From Roseococcus sp. SYP-B2431 (GTDB taxonomy: Bacteria; Pseudomonadota; Alphaproteobacteria; Acetobacterales; Acetobacteraceae), in NCBI RefSeq assembly GCF_004336745.1, contig NZ_SJXD01000026.1, positions 372,001 to 436,000 on the forward strand: a stretch of 64,000 bases of DNA, written 5' to 3'. The position numbers and the translations under genes are program-made. Of this stretch, positions 17,358-27,204 are shown in pieces. How positions within the stretch are numbered: position 1 is the first letter of the stretch; every line of letters starts with the position of its first letter. The notes beneath the pieces were generated by a model. The model saw only the letters and a program-made list of their open reading frames with translations. It ran no database searches and was not told the origin of the DNA.

Positions 17358-17381
17358 CCGACCGATCGACCGTCCGGTCGG
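17358..17381 (+). promoter_or_regulatory. Inverted repeat between dctM and the acyl-CoA synthetase gene
   Basis: CCGACCG and CGGTCGG are separated by ten bases (ATCGACCGTC). The site lies ten bases after the dctM stop codon and 66 bases before the next start. It could be a transcription factor operator (GACCG/CGGTC half-sites are common for TetR-family regulators) or a weak terminator stem. The repeat is seen; the role is a guess. Confidence 0.3.
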
Positions 17382-17447
17382 GGGCTTGCCGAAACGCTCC
17401 GCCTGCTTCGGAATGCCGTGAAGCAACCGCAAGGGAGAGAAGCCTCG

Positions 17448-19583
17448 ATGCCTGCCGTGGAACCACTGCGCGATCCCAACAGCCTCACGCGCCTCCTGGC
17501 GCCGCGCAGCTTCGCCGTGGTGGGCGTCTCTGCCGAGGCCACCGGCTTCGGCGCCCGCACCGTCCAGAACATGCGGGACTTCGACGGCCCGGTCTGGTGC
17601 GTGAACCCGAAATACGCCGGCCAGGAGCTCCACGGCCGCCCCTGCTACGCCTCGGTCGCCGACCTGCCCGGCGCGCCGGATTCGGCCGTCATCGCCCTGC
17701 CCCGCCCCGGCGTCCTGGCCGCGGTCGAGGCGCTGGCGCAGAAGGGCGGCGGCGGCGCGGCCATCTATGCCTCCGGCTACGGCGAGACGGATCTTCCCGA
17801 ACGCGCGGTCGAGGAGCAGGCGCTGGGCGACCGCGCCCGGGCGCTGGGCTTCCCGCTGCTCGGTGCGAACTGCCTGGGCTTCGTCGATCATCGCCATCGC
17901 ATCGGCGCCACCTTCATGCCGGACTACGTGAAGATGACGGCGCCGGTCGGGGGCGTGGGCGTGGTCAGCCAGTCCGGCGCGCTGGGCTATGCGCTCATGC
18001 AGGCGGCCGAGCGCGGCTTCGCCATGTGCCATATGACGACGGCCGGCAATGCCACGGATCTCGACGTCTGCGACCTCGCGGCCTTCCAGCTCACCATCCC
18101 CGAATGCCGCAGCGTGGCCCTGGTCGTGGAGGGGCTGCGCGACGCGCGCCGCCTCTTCGCCCTGGGCGACCTGGCGCGCGACCTGGGCAAGGCCATCGTC
18201 GTGCTCAAGCTCGGGCGCGGCGAGATCGGTGCCAAGGCCGCCATGTCGCATACCGGCTCGCTGGCCGGCAGCACGGCCGCCTGGTCCGCCGGCTTCAAGC
18301 GCGCCGGCCTGCTGGAGGTGGAGGATTTCGACTCCATGCTCGAGACGGCAGGCTTCTTCGCCAAGTCCGGCCCGCCCCGGACCAAGGGCCGGGGCGTGGG
18401 CATCGTGACCCCCTCGGGCGGCGCGGGCATCATGTCGGCCGACCATGCGGAGTTCGCCGGGCTGGAGCTGCCGCAGCCCGCCCCCGCGACCGAGAAGGTG
18501 CTGCGCGCCGCCATCCCGGATTTCGGCAGCCCGCGGAACCCCTGCGACCTCACGGCGCAGGTGGCGACCAATCCGAAATCCTTCGAGGAGTGCATGGACG
18601 CGATGCTCGCCGACGAGCAATACGCGGCCATCGTCTTCCCCGTCGTCTACCACAACCCGGCCCCCACCGCGACGCCGCAGCGCATGCGGACGCTGAACCC
18701 CATGTCGGCCAATTCCGGCAAGCCCATCTGCATCGGCTGGATTCCGGAGAGCCTGGAGGGCGCGGGGCCGGAGGCGGCCGACGCGGCCAGCCACATCTCC
18801 CTCTTCCGCAGCACGCGGCGGATGATGAACACGCTCCGCCTATGGTTCGACCACCACGGCGCGAAGCCGGCGGCCGGCGCGATCGAGGCCAGCGCCGCCG
18901 CCGCCGCAAAGGCGATCCCGGCCGGCGAGAGCACGCTGATGGAGGCGGCCGCCAAATCCGCCTTCGCCGCGGCCGGCCTCCCCGTCGTGGACGAGCGCCG
19001 GGCCGCGACGGCCGGGGAGGCCGTGGCCGCCGCCACCGCCCTCGGGTTTCCGGTCGTGCTGAAGGTCGATAGCCCCGACATCGCCCACAAGACCGAGGTG
19101 GGCGGCGTCCAGCTCAACCTGGCCGATGCCGCCGCCGTCACCGCCGCCTTCGCCCGCATCATGGAGGGCGCCAGGACGCATGCGCCGAAGGCCCGAATCG
19201 ACGGGGTGCTCGTCCAGCGCATGGAGGCGCGCGGCGTCGAGCTCATCCTGGGCGCCAGCCGCGACCCGCAATTCGGCACCATGGTCCTGGTGGGCCTCGG
19301 CGGCGTGCAGGCGGAGCTGTGGAAGGACGTGGCGCTGGATGTGGCGCCCGTCTCGGCCGAAGGCGCCATGGCGATGCTGAAGTCCCTCAAGGCCTTCCCC
19401 TTGCTGGACGGCTTCCGCGGCAGCGCCAAGGTGGACATCGAGGCCGTCGCCGCTGCCGTCGCGCGCTTCTCGGGCTTTGTCGCAGCCCTGGGCGAGCGGC
19501 TGGAGGAGGCCGAGATCAACCCGCTCGTCTGCCGCGGGAACGGCTGCGTCGCGGTGGACGGGCTGATGAAGCTCTCGAGCTGA
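17448..19583 (+). CDS. ADP-forming acyl-CoA synthetase (acetate-CoA ligase family, fused alpha-beta)
   Basis: A 711-residue NDP-forming acyl-CoA synthetase that makes an acyl-CoA (or runs in reverse to make ATP). The CoA-binding Rossmann domain comes first (SFAVVGVSAEATGFG, about 22-130). It is followed by the succinyl-CoA-ligase-like domains with the phosphohistidine loop region AAMSHTGSLAGS (about 265-276) and SPSGGAGIM-type segment VTPSGGAGIM. The C-terminal ATP-grasp domain starts near residue 480 (FPVVLKVDSPDIAHKTEVGGV) and ends EAEINPLVCRGNGCVAVDG. AAGGGAGAG precedes the chosen ATG; an in-frame GTG ten codons earlier is less likely. Placed after dctPQM, it probably activates the imported acid or a breakdown product. 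Confidence 0.92.
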   Translation: MPAVEPLRDPNSLTRLLAPRSFAVVGVSAEATGFGARTVQNMRDFDGPVWCVNPKYAGQELHGRPCYASVADLPGAPDSAVIALPRPGVLAAVEALAQKGGGGAAIYASGYGETDLPERAVEEQALGDRARALGFPLLGANCLGFVDHRHRIGATFMPDYVKMTAPVGGVGVVSQSGALGYALMQAAERGFAMCHMTTAGNATDLDVCDLAAFQLTIPECRSVALVVEGLRDARRLFALGDLARDLGKAIVVLKLGRGEIGAKAAMSHTGSLAGSTAAWSAGFKRAGLLEVEDFDSMLETAGFFAKSGPPRTKGRGVGIVTPSGGAGIMSADHAEFAGLELPQPAPATEKVLRAAIPDFGSPRNPCDLTAQVATNPKSFEECMDAMLADEQYAAIVFPVVYHNPAPTATPQRMRTLNPMSANSGKPICIGWIPESLEGAGPEAADAASHISLFRSTRRMMNTLRLWFDHHGAKPAAGAIEASAAAAAKAIPAGESTLMEAAAKSAFAAAGLPVVDERRAATAGEAVAAATALGFPVVLKVDSPDIAHKTEVGGVQLNLADAAAVTAAFARIMEGARTHAPKARIDGVLVQRMEARGVELILGASRDPQFGTMVLVGLGGVQAELWKDVALDVAPVSAEGAMAMLKSLKAFPLLDGFRGSAKVDIEAVAAAVARFSGFVAALGERLEEAEINPLVCRGNGCVAVDGLMKLSS

Positions 19584-19659
19584 TTCCGGACAAGGCGGAC
19601 AACCAGGCGCCCGCACCGGGTCACGACGAGAGCGATTACAGGGGGCCCGGTTCTCGTCT

Positions 19660-20493
19660 ATGCTCCGCCATATGATCCTCCGAACAGCCCTGGCGGCCCT
19701 GCTTTCCGCCGCCCTCCTCACCCCCGCGGTCGCGGAAAACGAGCCCGGGACCGAGCGCATGCTCGCCCATCGGGCCGCCTATCGTCTTGCCCTCGACAGC
19801 GTGCGCGACAACGCCTCGGTGACCCGCGCCGAGGGCGTCATGCTCTTCGAGGTGGTGGATGCCTGCGATGCCTGGGCCTCGCGCCAGCGCTTCACCCTTG
19901 TCCTCTCCGACCGCGACGGCAACACCATCGAGACCAGCTCGGACTATTCGACGCTGGAGGCCAAGGACGGCAGCTCGATCCGCTTCTCGCTCACGCAGAT
20001 GACCGAAGGTGCGGTGACCTCGCGCGTGGCCGGCGAGGCCACGCTGACGCCCCAGGGCGGCCGCGCCGTCTATTCCGAGCCGGCCAACACGCAGGAGGAC
20101 CTCCCCGCCGGCACGATCCTGCCGATGATCCACACCTTGCGCGCGCTGGCCGCCGCCCGTGCCGGCCAGCGGATCTTCGCGGCGCCGCTGTTCGACGGCA
20201 CCAGCGCCGACGGCGCGCAGGACACGACGACGGTCATCGCCGGCGGGTGGACCGCGCCGCAGCTCAATACAAACTTCCCGCTGCTCTCGCCCCTGGGCAG
20301 CGCCCGCATGCGCATCGCCTTCTTCGACCGCAATGCCGGCGGCCAGAACAGCGGCGCCGGCACGCCGGACTACGAGGTCAGCATGCGCTACTTCGAGAAC
20401 GGCGTGGCCGACGAGCTCAAGATGGATTTCGGCGAGTTCGTCGTGGACGGCCGCCTCGGCGAGCTGCAGCCCATCCCCTCGCCCTGCGGATAA
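19660..20493 (+). CDS. EipB-like periplasmic cell-envelope integrity protein (DUF1849 family)
   Basis: A 277-residue secreted protein with signal peptide MLRHMILRTALAALLSAALLTPAVAE. The mature part shows the EipB/DUF1849 features: AHRAAYRLALDS near residue 36, CDAWASRQRF near 69, SDYSTLEAKDGSSIRFSLTQM near 104 and a final SPCG. Cys69 and Cys276 match the cysteine pair that forms a disulfide in Brucella EipB. In Brucella this protein supports envelope integrity and interacts genetically with lipoprotein and cell-wall systems. A second ATG five codons in is possible. It stands alone between the acyl-CoA synthetase and an amidase gene. Family assignment is from memory of conserved motifs. Confidence 0.85.
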   Translation: MLRHMILRTALAALLSAALLTPAVAENEPGTERMLAHRAAYRLALDSVRDNASVTRAEGVMLFEVVDACDAWASRQRFTLVLSDRDGNTIETSSDYSTLEAKDGSSIRFSLTQMTEGAVTSRVAGEATLTPQGGRAVYSEPANTQEDLPAGTILPMIHTLRALAAARAGQRIFAAPLFDGTSADGAQDTTTVIAGGWTAPQLNTNFPLLSPLGSARMRIAFFDRNAGGQNSGAGTPDYEVSMRYFENGVADELKMDFGEFVVDGRLGELQPIPSPCG

Positions 20494-20626
20494 GCCTCCG
20501 GCAGGGGGCGGGTTCCGCCCCACGCCTCCAGCCCGCATAGTCGCGCTCCGATCATGTGTCGCGGGATCCGGACCTTCGGCGACTTCGCGCCTTCGGTCCT
20601 CCCGCCAAGCTTCCGCAGGACGACCG

Positions 20627-21979
20627 ATGCCCCGCCACGCCTTCCCCACCATCGCCGACGCCGCCCAGGCCCTGGAGACCGGTAGCGTCACCGCCGCCGC
20701 GCTGGTCGAGGAGGCGCTGGCGCGGATGGGCCAGGGTGAGGGCCCGGCCGTCTTCACCGAGGTCCATGCCAAATCCGCGCGCGATGCCGCGCTGGCCATG
20801 GACCAGCTCCGGCTGGTCGGCCGCGCGCCGAGCCGCTTCGCCGGCATCCCCATCACCATCAAGGACCTCTTCGACGAGGCCGGCCATGTCAGCCGTGCCG
20901 GCTCCGTCGCGCGGGACGGCGCGGCGCCCGCCGCCGTGACGGCGCCCGTGGTGGCGCGCCTGCAGCGCCAGGGCTTCGTGGTGCTCGGCCGGACGAACAT
21001 GACGGAGTTCGCCTTTTCCGGCCTCGGCGTGAACCCGCATTTCGGCACGCCGAGATCGCCCTGGGACCGCGAGACGGGACGGCTGCCCGGCGGCTCCTCC
21101 TCCGGCGCGGGCGTGGCCGCGGCGGACGGCATGGGCTTCGGCGGGCTCGGCACCGACACGGGCGGCTCCTGCCGCATTCCCGCGGCGCTGAACGGCGTGG
21201 TCGGCTTCAAGCCGACGGCCCGGCGCGTGCCCCTCGACGGCGCGGTGCCGCTCTCCTTCTCCCTGGATTCCGTGGGCCCGCTGGCACGATCGGTGGCCTG
21301 CTGCCACGTGCTGGACGCCTTCATCGCCGGGGCGGAGGAGGCGCCGGCCCTTCCGGAGGGGAGCCTCGCCGGCCTGCGCTTCGGCATCCTGCACAATATC
21401 GTGGAGGAGGGCATGGAGGGCGAGGTCGCTCGGCCCTATGCCCGCGCGCTCGCCCTGCTGGAGCAGGCCGGGGCGAAGCTCGTCGATCTCGCCATCCCCG
21501 AGCTCGAGCGGATGCCGCAGATCAATGCCAAGGGCGGGCTGACGGCCTCCGAGGCCCATGCCTGGCACCGCGAGCTGATCGCGAGCGATGGGCCGCGCTA
21601 CGACCCGCTGATCCTGAAGCGCATCCTGCGCGGCGAGAAGATGACCGCGTCGGACTATCTCGAGGCCGTGAAGGGCCGCGCCGAGGTCATCGCCGGGGCC
21701 GCCGCGCGGACCGCGCCCTTCGATGCCGTGCTCTGCCCGACGGTGCCGCTGGCGCCGCCGCCCATCGCGGCGGTGGCCGAGGAGGGCGAGTACAACCGCA
21801 TCAACCTGCTGCTGCTGCGGAACACGACGATCGCGAACTTCCTCGACCGCTGCGCCATCAGCCTGCCCTGCCATCTCCCTGGCGAGGCCCCGGCCGGGCT
21901 GATGCTGATGGGCGAGGCGATGGCCGACGCCCGCCTCTTCGCCATCGCGGTCGCCGTGGAGCGGATCCTGGAGGTGTGA
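20627..21979 (+). CDS. Amidase (amidase signature family)
   Basis: A 450-residue amidase-signature hydrolase. The Ser-cisSer-Lys triad is visible. The Lys lies in GIPITIKDLFDEAG (about residue 80), the cis-Ser in LPGGSSSGAGVAAADG (about 155) and the nucleophile Ser in LGTDTGGSCRIPAALNGVVGFKPT (about 179). The C terminus has CDRCAISLPCH-like context typical of biuret/allophanate-type and GatA-like amidases. AGGA lies before the chosen ATG. It is not GatA: there is no gatC or gatB nearby and the length is short. Substrate unknown. It converges with fhs, 26 bases away. Confidence 0.92.
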   Translation: MPRHAFPTIADAAQALETGSVTAAALVEEALARMGQGEGPAVFTEVHAKSARDAALAMDQLRLVGRAPSRFAGIPITIKDLFDEAGHVSRAGSVARDGAAPAAVTAPVVARLQRQGFVVLGRTNMTEFAFSGLGVNPHFGTPRSPWDRETGRLPGGSSSGAGVAAADGMGFGGLGTDTGGSCRIPAALNGVVGFKPTARRVPLDGAVPLSFSLDSVGPLARSVACCHVLDAFIAGAEEAPALPEGSLAGLRFGILHNIVEEGMEGEVARPYARALALLEQAGAKLVDLAIPELERMPQINAKGGLTASEAHAWHRELIASDGPRYDPLILKRILRGEKMTASDYLEAVKGRAEVIAGAAARTAPFDAVLCPTVPLAPPPIAAVAEEGEYNRINLLLLRNTTIANFLDRCAISLPCHLPGEAPAGLMLMGEAMADARLFAIAVAVERILEV

Positions 21980-22005
21980 GGGTCCGGGGACGCGGGAGGG
22001 GGGCC

Positions 22006-23679
22006 TCAGAACAGCCCCTGAATCCGCCCCTTGCCGTCCAGCCGGATCGTCTCGGCGGCGGGCACGCGCGGCAGTCCCGGCATGGTCATCACGTCGCCGC
22101 AGATCGCCACCACGAAGCCCGCCCCCGCCGAGAGCCGCACGTCGCGGATGGGCAGGACATGCCCCTCCGGCGCGCCGAGCGCGGTCGGGTCGGCGCTGAA
22201 GCTGTACTGCGTCTTGGCGATGCAGACCGGCACATGGCCGAAGCCCTGCGTCTCGAAGCGGGCGAGCTTGGTCGCGACGCTGGCCGGGATGGCGACGTCG
22301 GCGGCGCGGTAGATCCCCTTCGCGATGGCCAGGATCTTGCCGGCAAGCGGCAGGCTGTCGGGATAGAGCGGCTTGAAGGCGGCCTCGCCCGCATCGAGCC
22401 GCTTCATCACGGCATGGGCCAGCGCCACCGTGCCCTGGGCGCCGTCCGACCAATGGGTGCAGAGGACGGCCTCGGTGCCCAGCGCGGCCATGGCCTGCTG
22501 CACGGCGCCGATCTCGGCCTCGGTGTCGGCGGTGAAGCGGTTGAGCGCGACGATCGGCGGCAGCCCGAACTTCCGGATGTTCTCGACATGCCGCGCGAGA
22601 TTCGCGATGCCGCGCCGCACGGCGCCCACATCCTCGCGGCCGAGATCGGCCTTGGCGATCCCGCCATGCATCTTCAGGGCGCGGATGGTGGCGACGATCA
22701 CGCAGGCATCGGGCGCGAGGCCGGCCAGCCGGCACTTGATGTCGAGGAACTTTTCGGCCCCCAGATCGGCGCCGAACCCGGCCTCCGTCACGACCACGTC
22801 GCTGAGGTGCAGGCCGAGCGTCGTGGCCATCACGCTGTTGCAGCCATGGGCGATATTGGCGAAGGGCCCGCCATGCACCAGCGCGGGCGAGCCGGCCAGG
22901 GTCTGCACGAGATTGGGCGCGAAGGCATCCTTCAGCAGCACCGCCATGGCGCCGTCGGCCTTGAGGTCGGCCGCCGTGACGGGCTTCCCGTCCCGCGTGC
23001 TGGCCACGATGATCCGGCCGAGCCGCGTCTGCAGGTCGGCGAGGTCGTAGGCGAGGCAAAAGGCGGCCATCACCTCGGAGGCGACCACGATGTCGAAGCC
23101 GTCCTCGCGGGGAAAGCCGTTGGCCGTGCCGCCCAGCGAGCCCACGATGCCGCGCAGCGCGCGGTCGTTCATGTCCAGCGCGCGGCGCCAGGTGATGCGG
23201 CGCGCGTCGATGCCGAGCGAATTGCCCCAGTAGATGTGGTTGTCGAGCATCGCGGCGAGCAGGTTGTTGGCCGCGGTGATGGCGTGGAAATCGCCGGTGA
23301 AGTGGAGGTTGATGTCCTCCATCGGCACCACCTGGGCATGGCCGCCGCCCGCCGCGCCGCCCTTCACGCCGAAGCAGGGGCCGAGCGAGGGCTCGCGCAG
23401 GCAGATCATCGCCTTCTTGCCGATGAGGTTCAGCGCGTCGCCCAGGCCCACGGTGGTGGTCGTCTTGCCCTCGCCGGCCGCAGTGGGGTTGATGCCGGTG
23501 ACCAGCACCAGCTTGCCGAGCGGCCGGTCGTGCCGCGTCTTCGCCACGAAATCCAGGCCGATCTTCGCCTTGTACTTGCCGTAGGGCTCCAGCGCCTCGG
23601 CCGGGATGCCGGCCCTCTCCGCGATCTGTGCAATGGGGAGAAGCGTGGCCGCGCGGGCGATCTCGAGGTCGATGGACAT
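22006..23679 (-). CDS. fhs: Formate-tetrahydrofolate ligase
   Basis: Makes 10-formyl-THF from formate, THF and ATP, feeding one-carbon metabolism. The 557-residue length is standard. The P-loop is [18 protein letters not shown] (about residues 60-78), followed by [37 protein letters not shown]-type family signatures. [10 protein letters not shown] and [13 protein letters not shown] are also conserved. The ATG chosen has GGGAGAG nine bases upstream; a longer frame adds 25 poorly conserved residues. No other C1 genes are adjacent. Confidence 0.97.
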   Translation of the reverse strand: MSIDLEIARAATLLPIAQIAERAGIPAEALEPYGKYKAKIGLDFVAKTRHDRPLGKLVLVTGINPTAAGEGKTTTTVGLGDALNLIGKKAMICLREPSLGPCFGVKGGAAGGGHAQVVPMEDINLHFTGDFHAITAANNLLAAMLDNHIYWGNSLGIDARRITWRRALDMNDRALRGIVGSLGGTANGFPREDGFDIVVASEVMAAFCLAYDLADLQTRLGRIIVASTRDGKPVTAADLKADGAMAVLLKDAFAPNLVQTLAGSPALVHGGPFANIAHGCNSVMATTLGLHLSDVVVTEAGFGADLGAEKFLDIKCRLAGLAPDACVIVATIRALKMHGGIAKADLGREDVGAVRRGIANLARHVENIRKFGLPPIVALNRFTADTEAEIGAVQQAMAALGTEAVLCTHWSDGAQGTVALAHAVMKRLDAGEAAFKPLYPDSLPLAGKILAIAKGIYRAADVAIPASVATKLARFETQGFGHVPVCIAKTQYSFSADPTALGAPEGHVLPIRDVRLSAGAGFVVAICGDVMTMPGLPRVPAAETIRLDGKGRIQGLF

Positions 23680-23780
23680 GTCGCGTGGCTCTCCCGATTC
23701 GCGCGGGATTTGAGCCGCTGTCACGCGCCTGGACAAGTCGGGGCCTTTCGGCAAAGTGGACGCAAGTTCAGGAGGAAATC

Positions 23781-24764
23781 ATGAGAATGCACCGCCGCGC
23801 CCTGCTTGCCGCCCCCGCCCTGCTTTCCCTCGGGCGGCCTTCCCCGGCCCGCGCGCAGTCCGACTGGCCCCAGCGTCCCATCACCATGCTGGTGCCCTTC
23901 GTGGCCGGCGGCCCCTCGGACATCACGGCCCGGGTGATCGCGGCCAGGCTGGGCGGCATCCTGGGCCAGTCCGTCGTGGTGGAGAACCGCCCCGGCGCCA
24001 ACGGCGCCGTGGCCGGCCAGGTGCTCGCCCGCGCCAATCCCGACGGCTACACGCTGATGACCGGCTCGATCGGCGTCTTCGCCATCAACGCGGCGCTGCG
24101 GCCCAACCTGCCCTACAACCCGCTGCGCGACTTCGCGACCGTGACGCTGGCCGTCACCACGCCGAACGTGCTGATCCTGAATCCCGCCAAGGTCCCGGCG
24201 ACGAACTACGCCGAGACCCTGGCCTGGCTGCGCGCGAATGGCCGCAACGCCTCCTACGCCTCCTCGGGCGTCGGCTCCTCCGAGCACATGACGATGGAAC
24301 TCTTCAAACTGCGGACCGGCACGGAAGCCACGCATATCCCCTACCAGGGCGGCGCCGCGGCCGCGACCTCGCTCATCGCCGGCGACACCCAGCTCACCTT
24401 CCAGAACCTGAGCAGCGTCGCCCCGCATATCCAGGCCGGCCGCATCAAGGCCGTGATGGTGACCAGCGAGCGGCGCAACCCGACGATCCCCGACGTGCCG
24501 ACGGCCGCCGAGCTGGGCCTCCAGGACTTCGTCGTCACCTCCTGGCAGGCGACCATGGCGCCGGCCGGCGTGCCCGCGCCCATCCTGGCCAGGCTGGAGG
24601 CCGGCTGCATCGAGGCGCTGCGCCATCCCGAGAGCGTGCAGCGCCTCAACCAGGTGGGCTTCGACGTGGTGGCCAGCACCGCCGCCGAGTTCCGCCGCTT
24701 CCAGGAGGCGGAGATCGACCGCTGGAAGACCGTGGTGGACCGCGCCAATATCCGCGCCGAGTGA
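23781..24764 (+). CDS. Tripartite tricarboxylate transporter substrate-binding protein (Bug family)
   Basis: A 327-residue periplasmic binding protein of the Bug/TctC family, which binds carboxylates or other small acids. The signal peptide is MRMHRRALLAAPALLSLGRPSPARAQ. Family blocks follow: WPQRPITMLVPFVAGGPSD, VVVENRPGANGAVAGQVLARANPDGYTL, and later HIPYQGGAAAATSLIAGDTQLTFQNLSS. The Shine-Dalgarno GGAGGA is well placed before the ATG. No TctA/TctB permease genes are adjacent, which is common: many Betaproteobacteria and Acetobacteraceae have large sets of orphan Bug proteins. Confidence 0.95.
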   Translation: MRMHRRALLAAPALLSLGRPSPARAQSDWPQRPITMLVPFVAGGPSDITARVIAARLGGILGQSVVVENRPGANGAVAGQVLARANPDGYTLMTGSIGVFAINAALRPNLPYNPLRDFATVTLAVTTPNVLILNPAKVPATNYAETLAWLRANGRNASYASSGVGSSEHMTMELFKLRTGTEATHIPYQGGAAAATSLIAGDTQLTFQNLSSVAPHIQAGRIKAVMVTSERRNPTIPDVPTAAELGLQDFVVTSWQATMAPAGVPAPILARLEAGCIEALRHPESVQRLNQVGFDVVASTAAEFRRFQEAEIDRWKTVVDRANIRAE

Positions 24765-24861
24765 CGCCGGCCGCTTGATCCAACGCAAGGCAGGCCTTCT
24801 CCACGGAGCCTAGACCTGATGCCGCAGCGACGTGCTGCGACATCTGAAGGCTCTGGAAACG

Positions 24862-25506
24862 ATGCGGATCGTGGGATATGCGGCGGCGGCCATGCTGGCA
24901 CTGGGTGCGGGCGCGGCCTCGGGGCAGGACGCCGTGCGCGGCAAGCAGGCGGGCGACATCGTCGTCGGCCTGGGCGCCATCGGCGTGCTGCCGACCAATG
25001 GCGGCCATGTGGGCCGGATCGGCGGCACCCCGACCGCCAGCAACAGCGCGAGTCCGCAGCTGGACGTGAGCTATTTCTTCACGCCCAACCTCTCGCAGAA
25101 CCTGATCGCGGCCACCACGCAGCATGATGTCAGCGTGCGCAATTCGGCGCTCGGCAATGTCCGTCTGGGCGACGTCTGGGCGCTGCCGCCCACCCTCACC
25201 CTGCAATACCACCCGCTGCCCCGCGCGCGGATCAGCCCCTATCTCGGCCTCGGCCTGAACGTCACCTGGTTCTACGGCGAGGGCGGGCGCCTCACGGCCC
25301 CGGTGAACCGCGTGCGCATCGATCCCACGGTCGGCGTCGCGCCCAATATCGGCGTGGATTACGAGATCAGGCCCAACTGGCTCCTCAACCTCGACGCCAA
25401 GTGGATCCTGATGCAGCCGGATGTCAGCGTGAACAGCGGGCTCATCCGCGCCCGCGCCGACATCAACCCCTTCGTCGTCGGCGCATCGGTGCGCTACCGC
25501 TTCTGA
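24862..25506 (+). CDS. OmpW-family outer membrane beta-barrel protein
   Basis: A 214-residue outer-membrane protein with signal peptide MRIVGYAAAAMLALGAGAASGQ. It has an eight-strand-like alternating pattern and ends in a C-terminal aromatic residue (VRYRF) as needed for BAM insertion. Family-type blocks include LDVSYFFTPNLSQNLIAATTQHDV, LPPTLTLQYHPLP and PYLGLGLNVTWFYGEG. OmpW barrels form narrow hydrophobic channels for small molecules; the ligand here is unknown. An in-frame GTG ten codons upstream is possible but would lengthen the signal peptide. It converges with cysI with only nine bases between stop codons. Confidence 0.9.
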   Translation: MRIVGYAAAAMLALGAGAASGQDAVRGKQAGDIVVGLGAIGVLPTNGGHVGRIGGTPTASNSASPQLDVSYFFTPNLSQNLIAATTQHDVSVRNSALGNVRLGDVWALPPTLTLQYHPLPRARISPYLGLGLNVTWFYGEGGRLTAPVNRVRIDPTVGVAPNIGVDYEIRPNWLLNLDAKWILMQPDVSVNSGLIRARADINPFVVGASVRYRF

Positions 25507-25515
25507 GGCCGCCGG

Positions 25516-27204
25516 CTACTCGGCGGCGATCGAAGGCACGAGCTCGGCGCGGCATGCCTCCGCGCCGAGCCTGGAGCAGAAGTCCCCGAAGCCCTCACCC
25601 GGATCGCGGCGCGCCGCCCAGACGTCCAGCAGCGGCGCGAGGGTGGCGCCGACCCGGTCGAGCGGCACCTTGTCGGCGATCGGGAAGTTGAGCCGCGTGC
25701 CGGCGAAATCGCCGCCGACGAAGACCACGTACATCCCCGGCGACTTCCCGACGACGCCGATGTCCCCCTGGTAGGGGCGGGCACATCCATTGGGGCAGCC
25801 CGTCAGGCGAAGGCTGACGCGCTCGCCCAGCAGGCCGAGCCGGCCCAGCTCCCGCTCCACCTGGTCTAGGATCGGCTGGCGCACGCGCTCGCCCTCGGCC
25901 AGCGACTGGCCGCAGGTGGGAAGCGCCACGCAGGCGATCATGTTGCGGGCCACGGGGGTGAAGGCCTCCGGCAAGGGCACGTCGTGGGAACGCAGCAAAG
26001 CCTCCAGGGCGGCGCGGTCCTCCGGCCGGATGTCGGCGAGCAGCACGTCCTGGATCGAGGTCGCGATCGGGTTTGCGCCGAAGGCGAGTGCCGCCTCGCG
26101 CAGCGCCGTGCGCAGGCGGATCCCGCCCCGGTCGGCGACACGGCCGGCCGGTACGTGCAGGCCGAACCACCAGTTTCCGTCCCCCTGCTCGTGCCAGCCG
26201 AGATGGTCGGGGATCTCGAAGCGCGGCAAAGGCGGCGGCGGCGCGAGCGGGCGGCCGAGATCGGCCGAAAGCCGCTCCCGCGCCCATTCCGCGCCCCGTT
26301 CCGCCAGCACGTATTTCAGGCGGGCGTGCTTGCGATCGGATCGGTCGCCATGGTCGCGCGAGAGGCGGACGACGGCCTCGGCCACCTCCAGCACCTCGTC
26401 CGGGCCGATGAGCGCCACGGCATCGGCGATGCGCGGATAGGTGGCGGGCTTGTTGTGCGTCATGCCCATGCCGCCGCCGATCGTCACGATCCAGCCGGTG
26501 ATCTCGCCGGCCGCATCGGTCTGCATGACGAAGCCGAGGTCGTTGGCCAGCACGTCCGGCGTGTTGTCGGCCGGATGGGCGAGTCCGATCTTGAACTTTC
26601 TCGGCAGGTATGTGGCGCCGTAGAGGGGTTCCGCCTCGGGCGTGCCGACCGGCTCCTCGTCCAGGAAGATCTCGTGATGGGCGCGGCTCTTCGGCAGCAG
26701 CGCCGAGGACAGGCGACGGGCCTCGGCCTCCAGCCGCGCGTGGATCGCGTCCCGCCGCGGCGCCGGCGTGGTCACCACGTTTCGGACCACGTCGCCGCAG
26801 GCGGCCAGGGTGGTCAGCAGGGCCTTATCCACGGCGGCGATGCTGCGCTTCAGATTTTCCCGCAGAATACCGTGGAACTGCACCCCCTGGCGGGAGGTCA
26901 GCCGCAGGGTGCCATCGGCATATTGCCCGGCGAGATCGTCCAGGGCGAGCCACTGCGCCGCGGTCAGCCGGCCGCCCGGGGCGCGGACGCGGACCATGAA
27001 GGCCCATTCCTTGTCCAGACCGGCCTGCTTGCGCGGTGTCGCGGTATCGCGGTCGAACTGCTCATAGGTTCCATGGAACTTCAGCAGGGTATAGGCCGCT
27101 TCCGACAGGCCTCCCTTCGCCGCCTCGGCCGCGATCTCGAGGGCGATCGGCCCGCGCAGGCCGGCGCTCTCGGATTTGATCGTCTCGGCGCCACTGGGCT
27201 TCAT
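25516..27204 (-). CDS. cysI: Nitrite/sulfite reductase hemoprotein (CysI-type assimilatory sulfite reductase)
   Basis: A 562-residue siroheme and 4Fe-4S enzyme, most likely reducing sulfite to sulfide for cysteine synthesis. The cluster cysteines are CVALPTCGQSLAE and TGCPNGCARPYQGDIG, the classic C-x5-C and C-x3-C pairs, near residues 425 and 470. The siroheme-contact segments LTSRQGVQFHGI and GDVVRNVVTTP are near the N terminus. It diverges from a uroporphyrinogen methyltransferase, which makes the siroheme precursor. No flavoprotein CysJ, CysH or DUF934 gene follows in this window, so the electron donor and upstream reductases must be elsewhere. A ferredoxin-nitrite reductase is the alternative. 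Confidence 0.88.
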   Translation of the reverse strand: MKPSGAETIKSESAGLRGPIALEIAAEAAKGGLSEAAYTLLKFHGTYEQFDRDTATPRKQAGLDKEWAFMVRVRAPGGRLTAAQWLALDDLAGQYADGTLRLTSRQGVQFHGILRENLKRSIAAVDKALLTTLAACGDVVRNVVTTPAPRRDAIHARLEAEARRLSSALLPKSRAHHEIFLDEEPVGTPEAEPLYGATYLPRKFKIGLAHPADNTPDVLANDLGFVMQTDAAGEITGWIVTIGGGMGMTHNKPATYPRIADAVALIGPDEVLEVAEAVVRLSRDHGDRSDRKHARLKYVLAERGAEWARERLSADLGRPLAPPPPLPRFEIPDHLGWHEQGDGNWWFGLHVPAGRVADRGGIRLRTALREAALAFGANPIATSIQDVLLADIRPEDRAALEALLRSHDVPLPEAFTPVARNMIACVALPTCGQSLAEGERVRQPILDQVERELGRLGLLGERVSLRLTGCPNGCARPYQGDIGVVGKSPGMYVVFVGGDFAGTRLNFPIADKVPLDRVGATLAPLLDVWAARRDPGEGFGDFCSRLGAEACRAELVPSIAAE

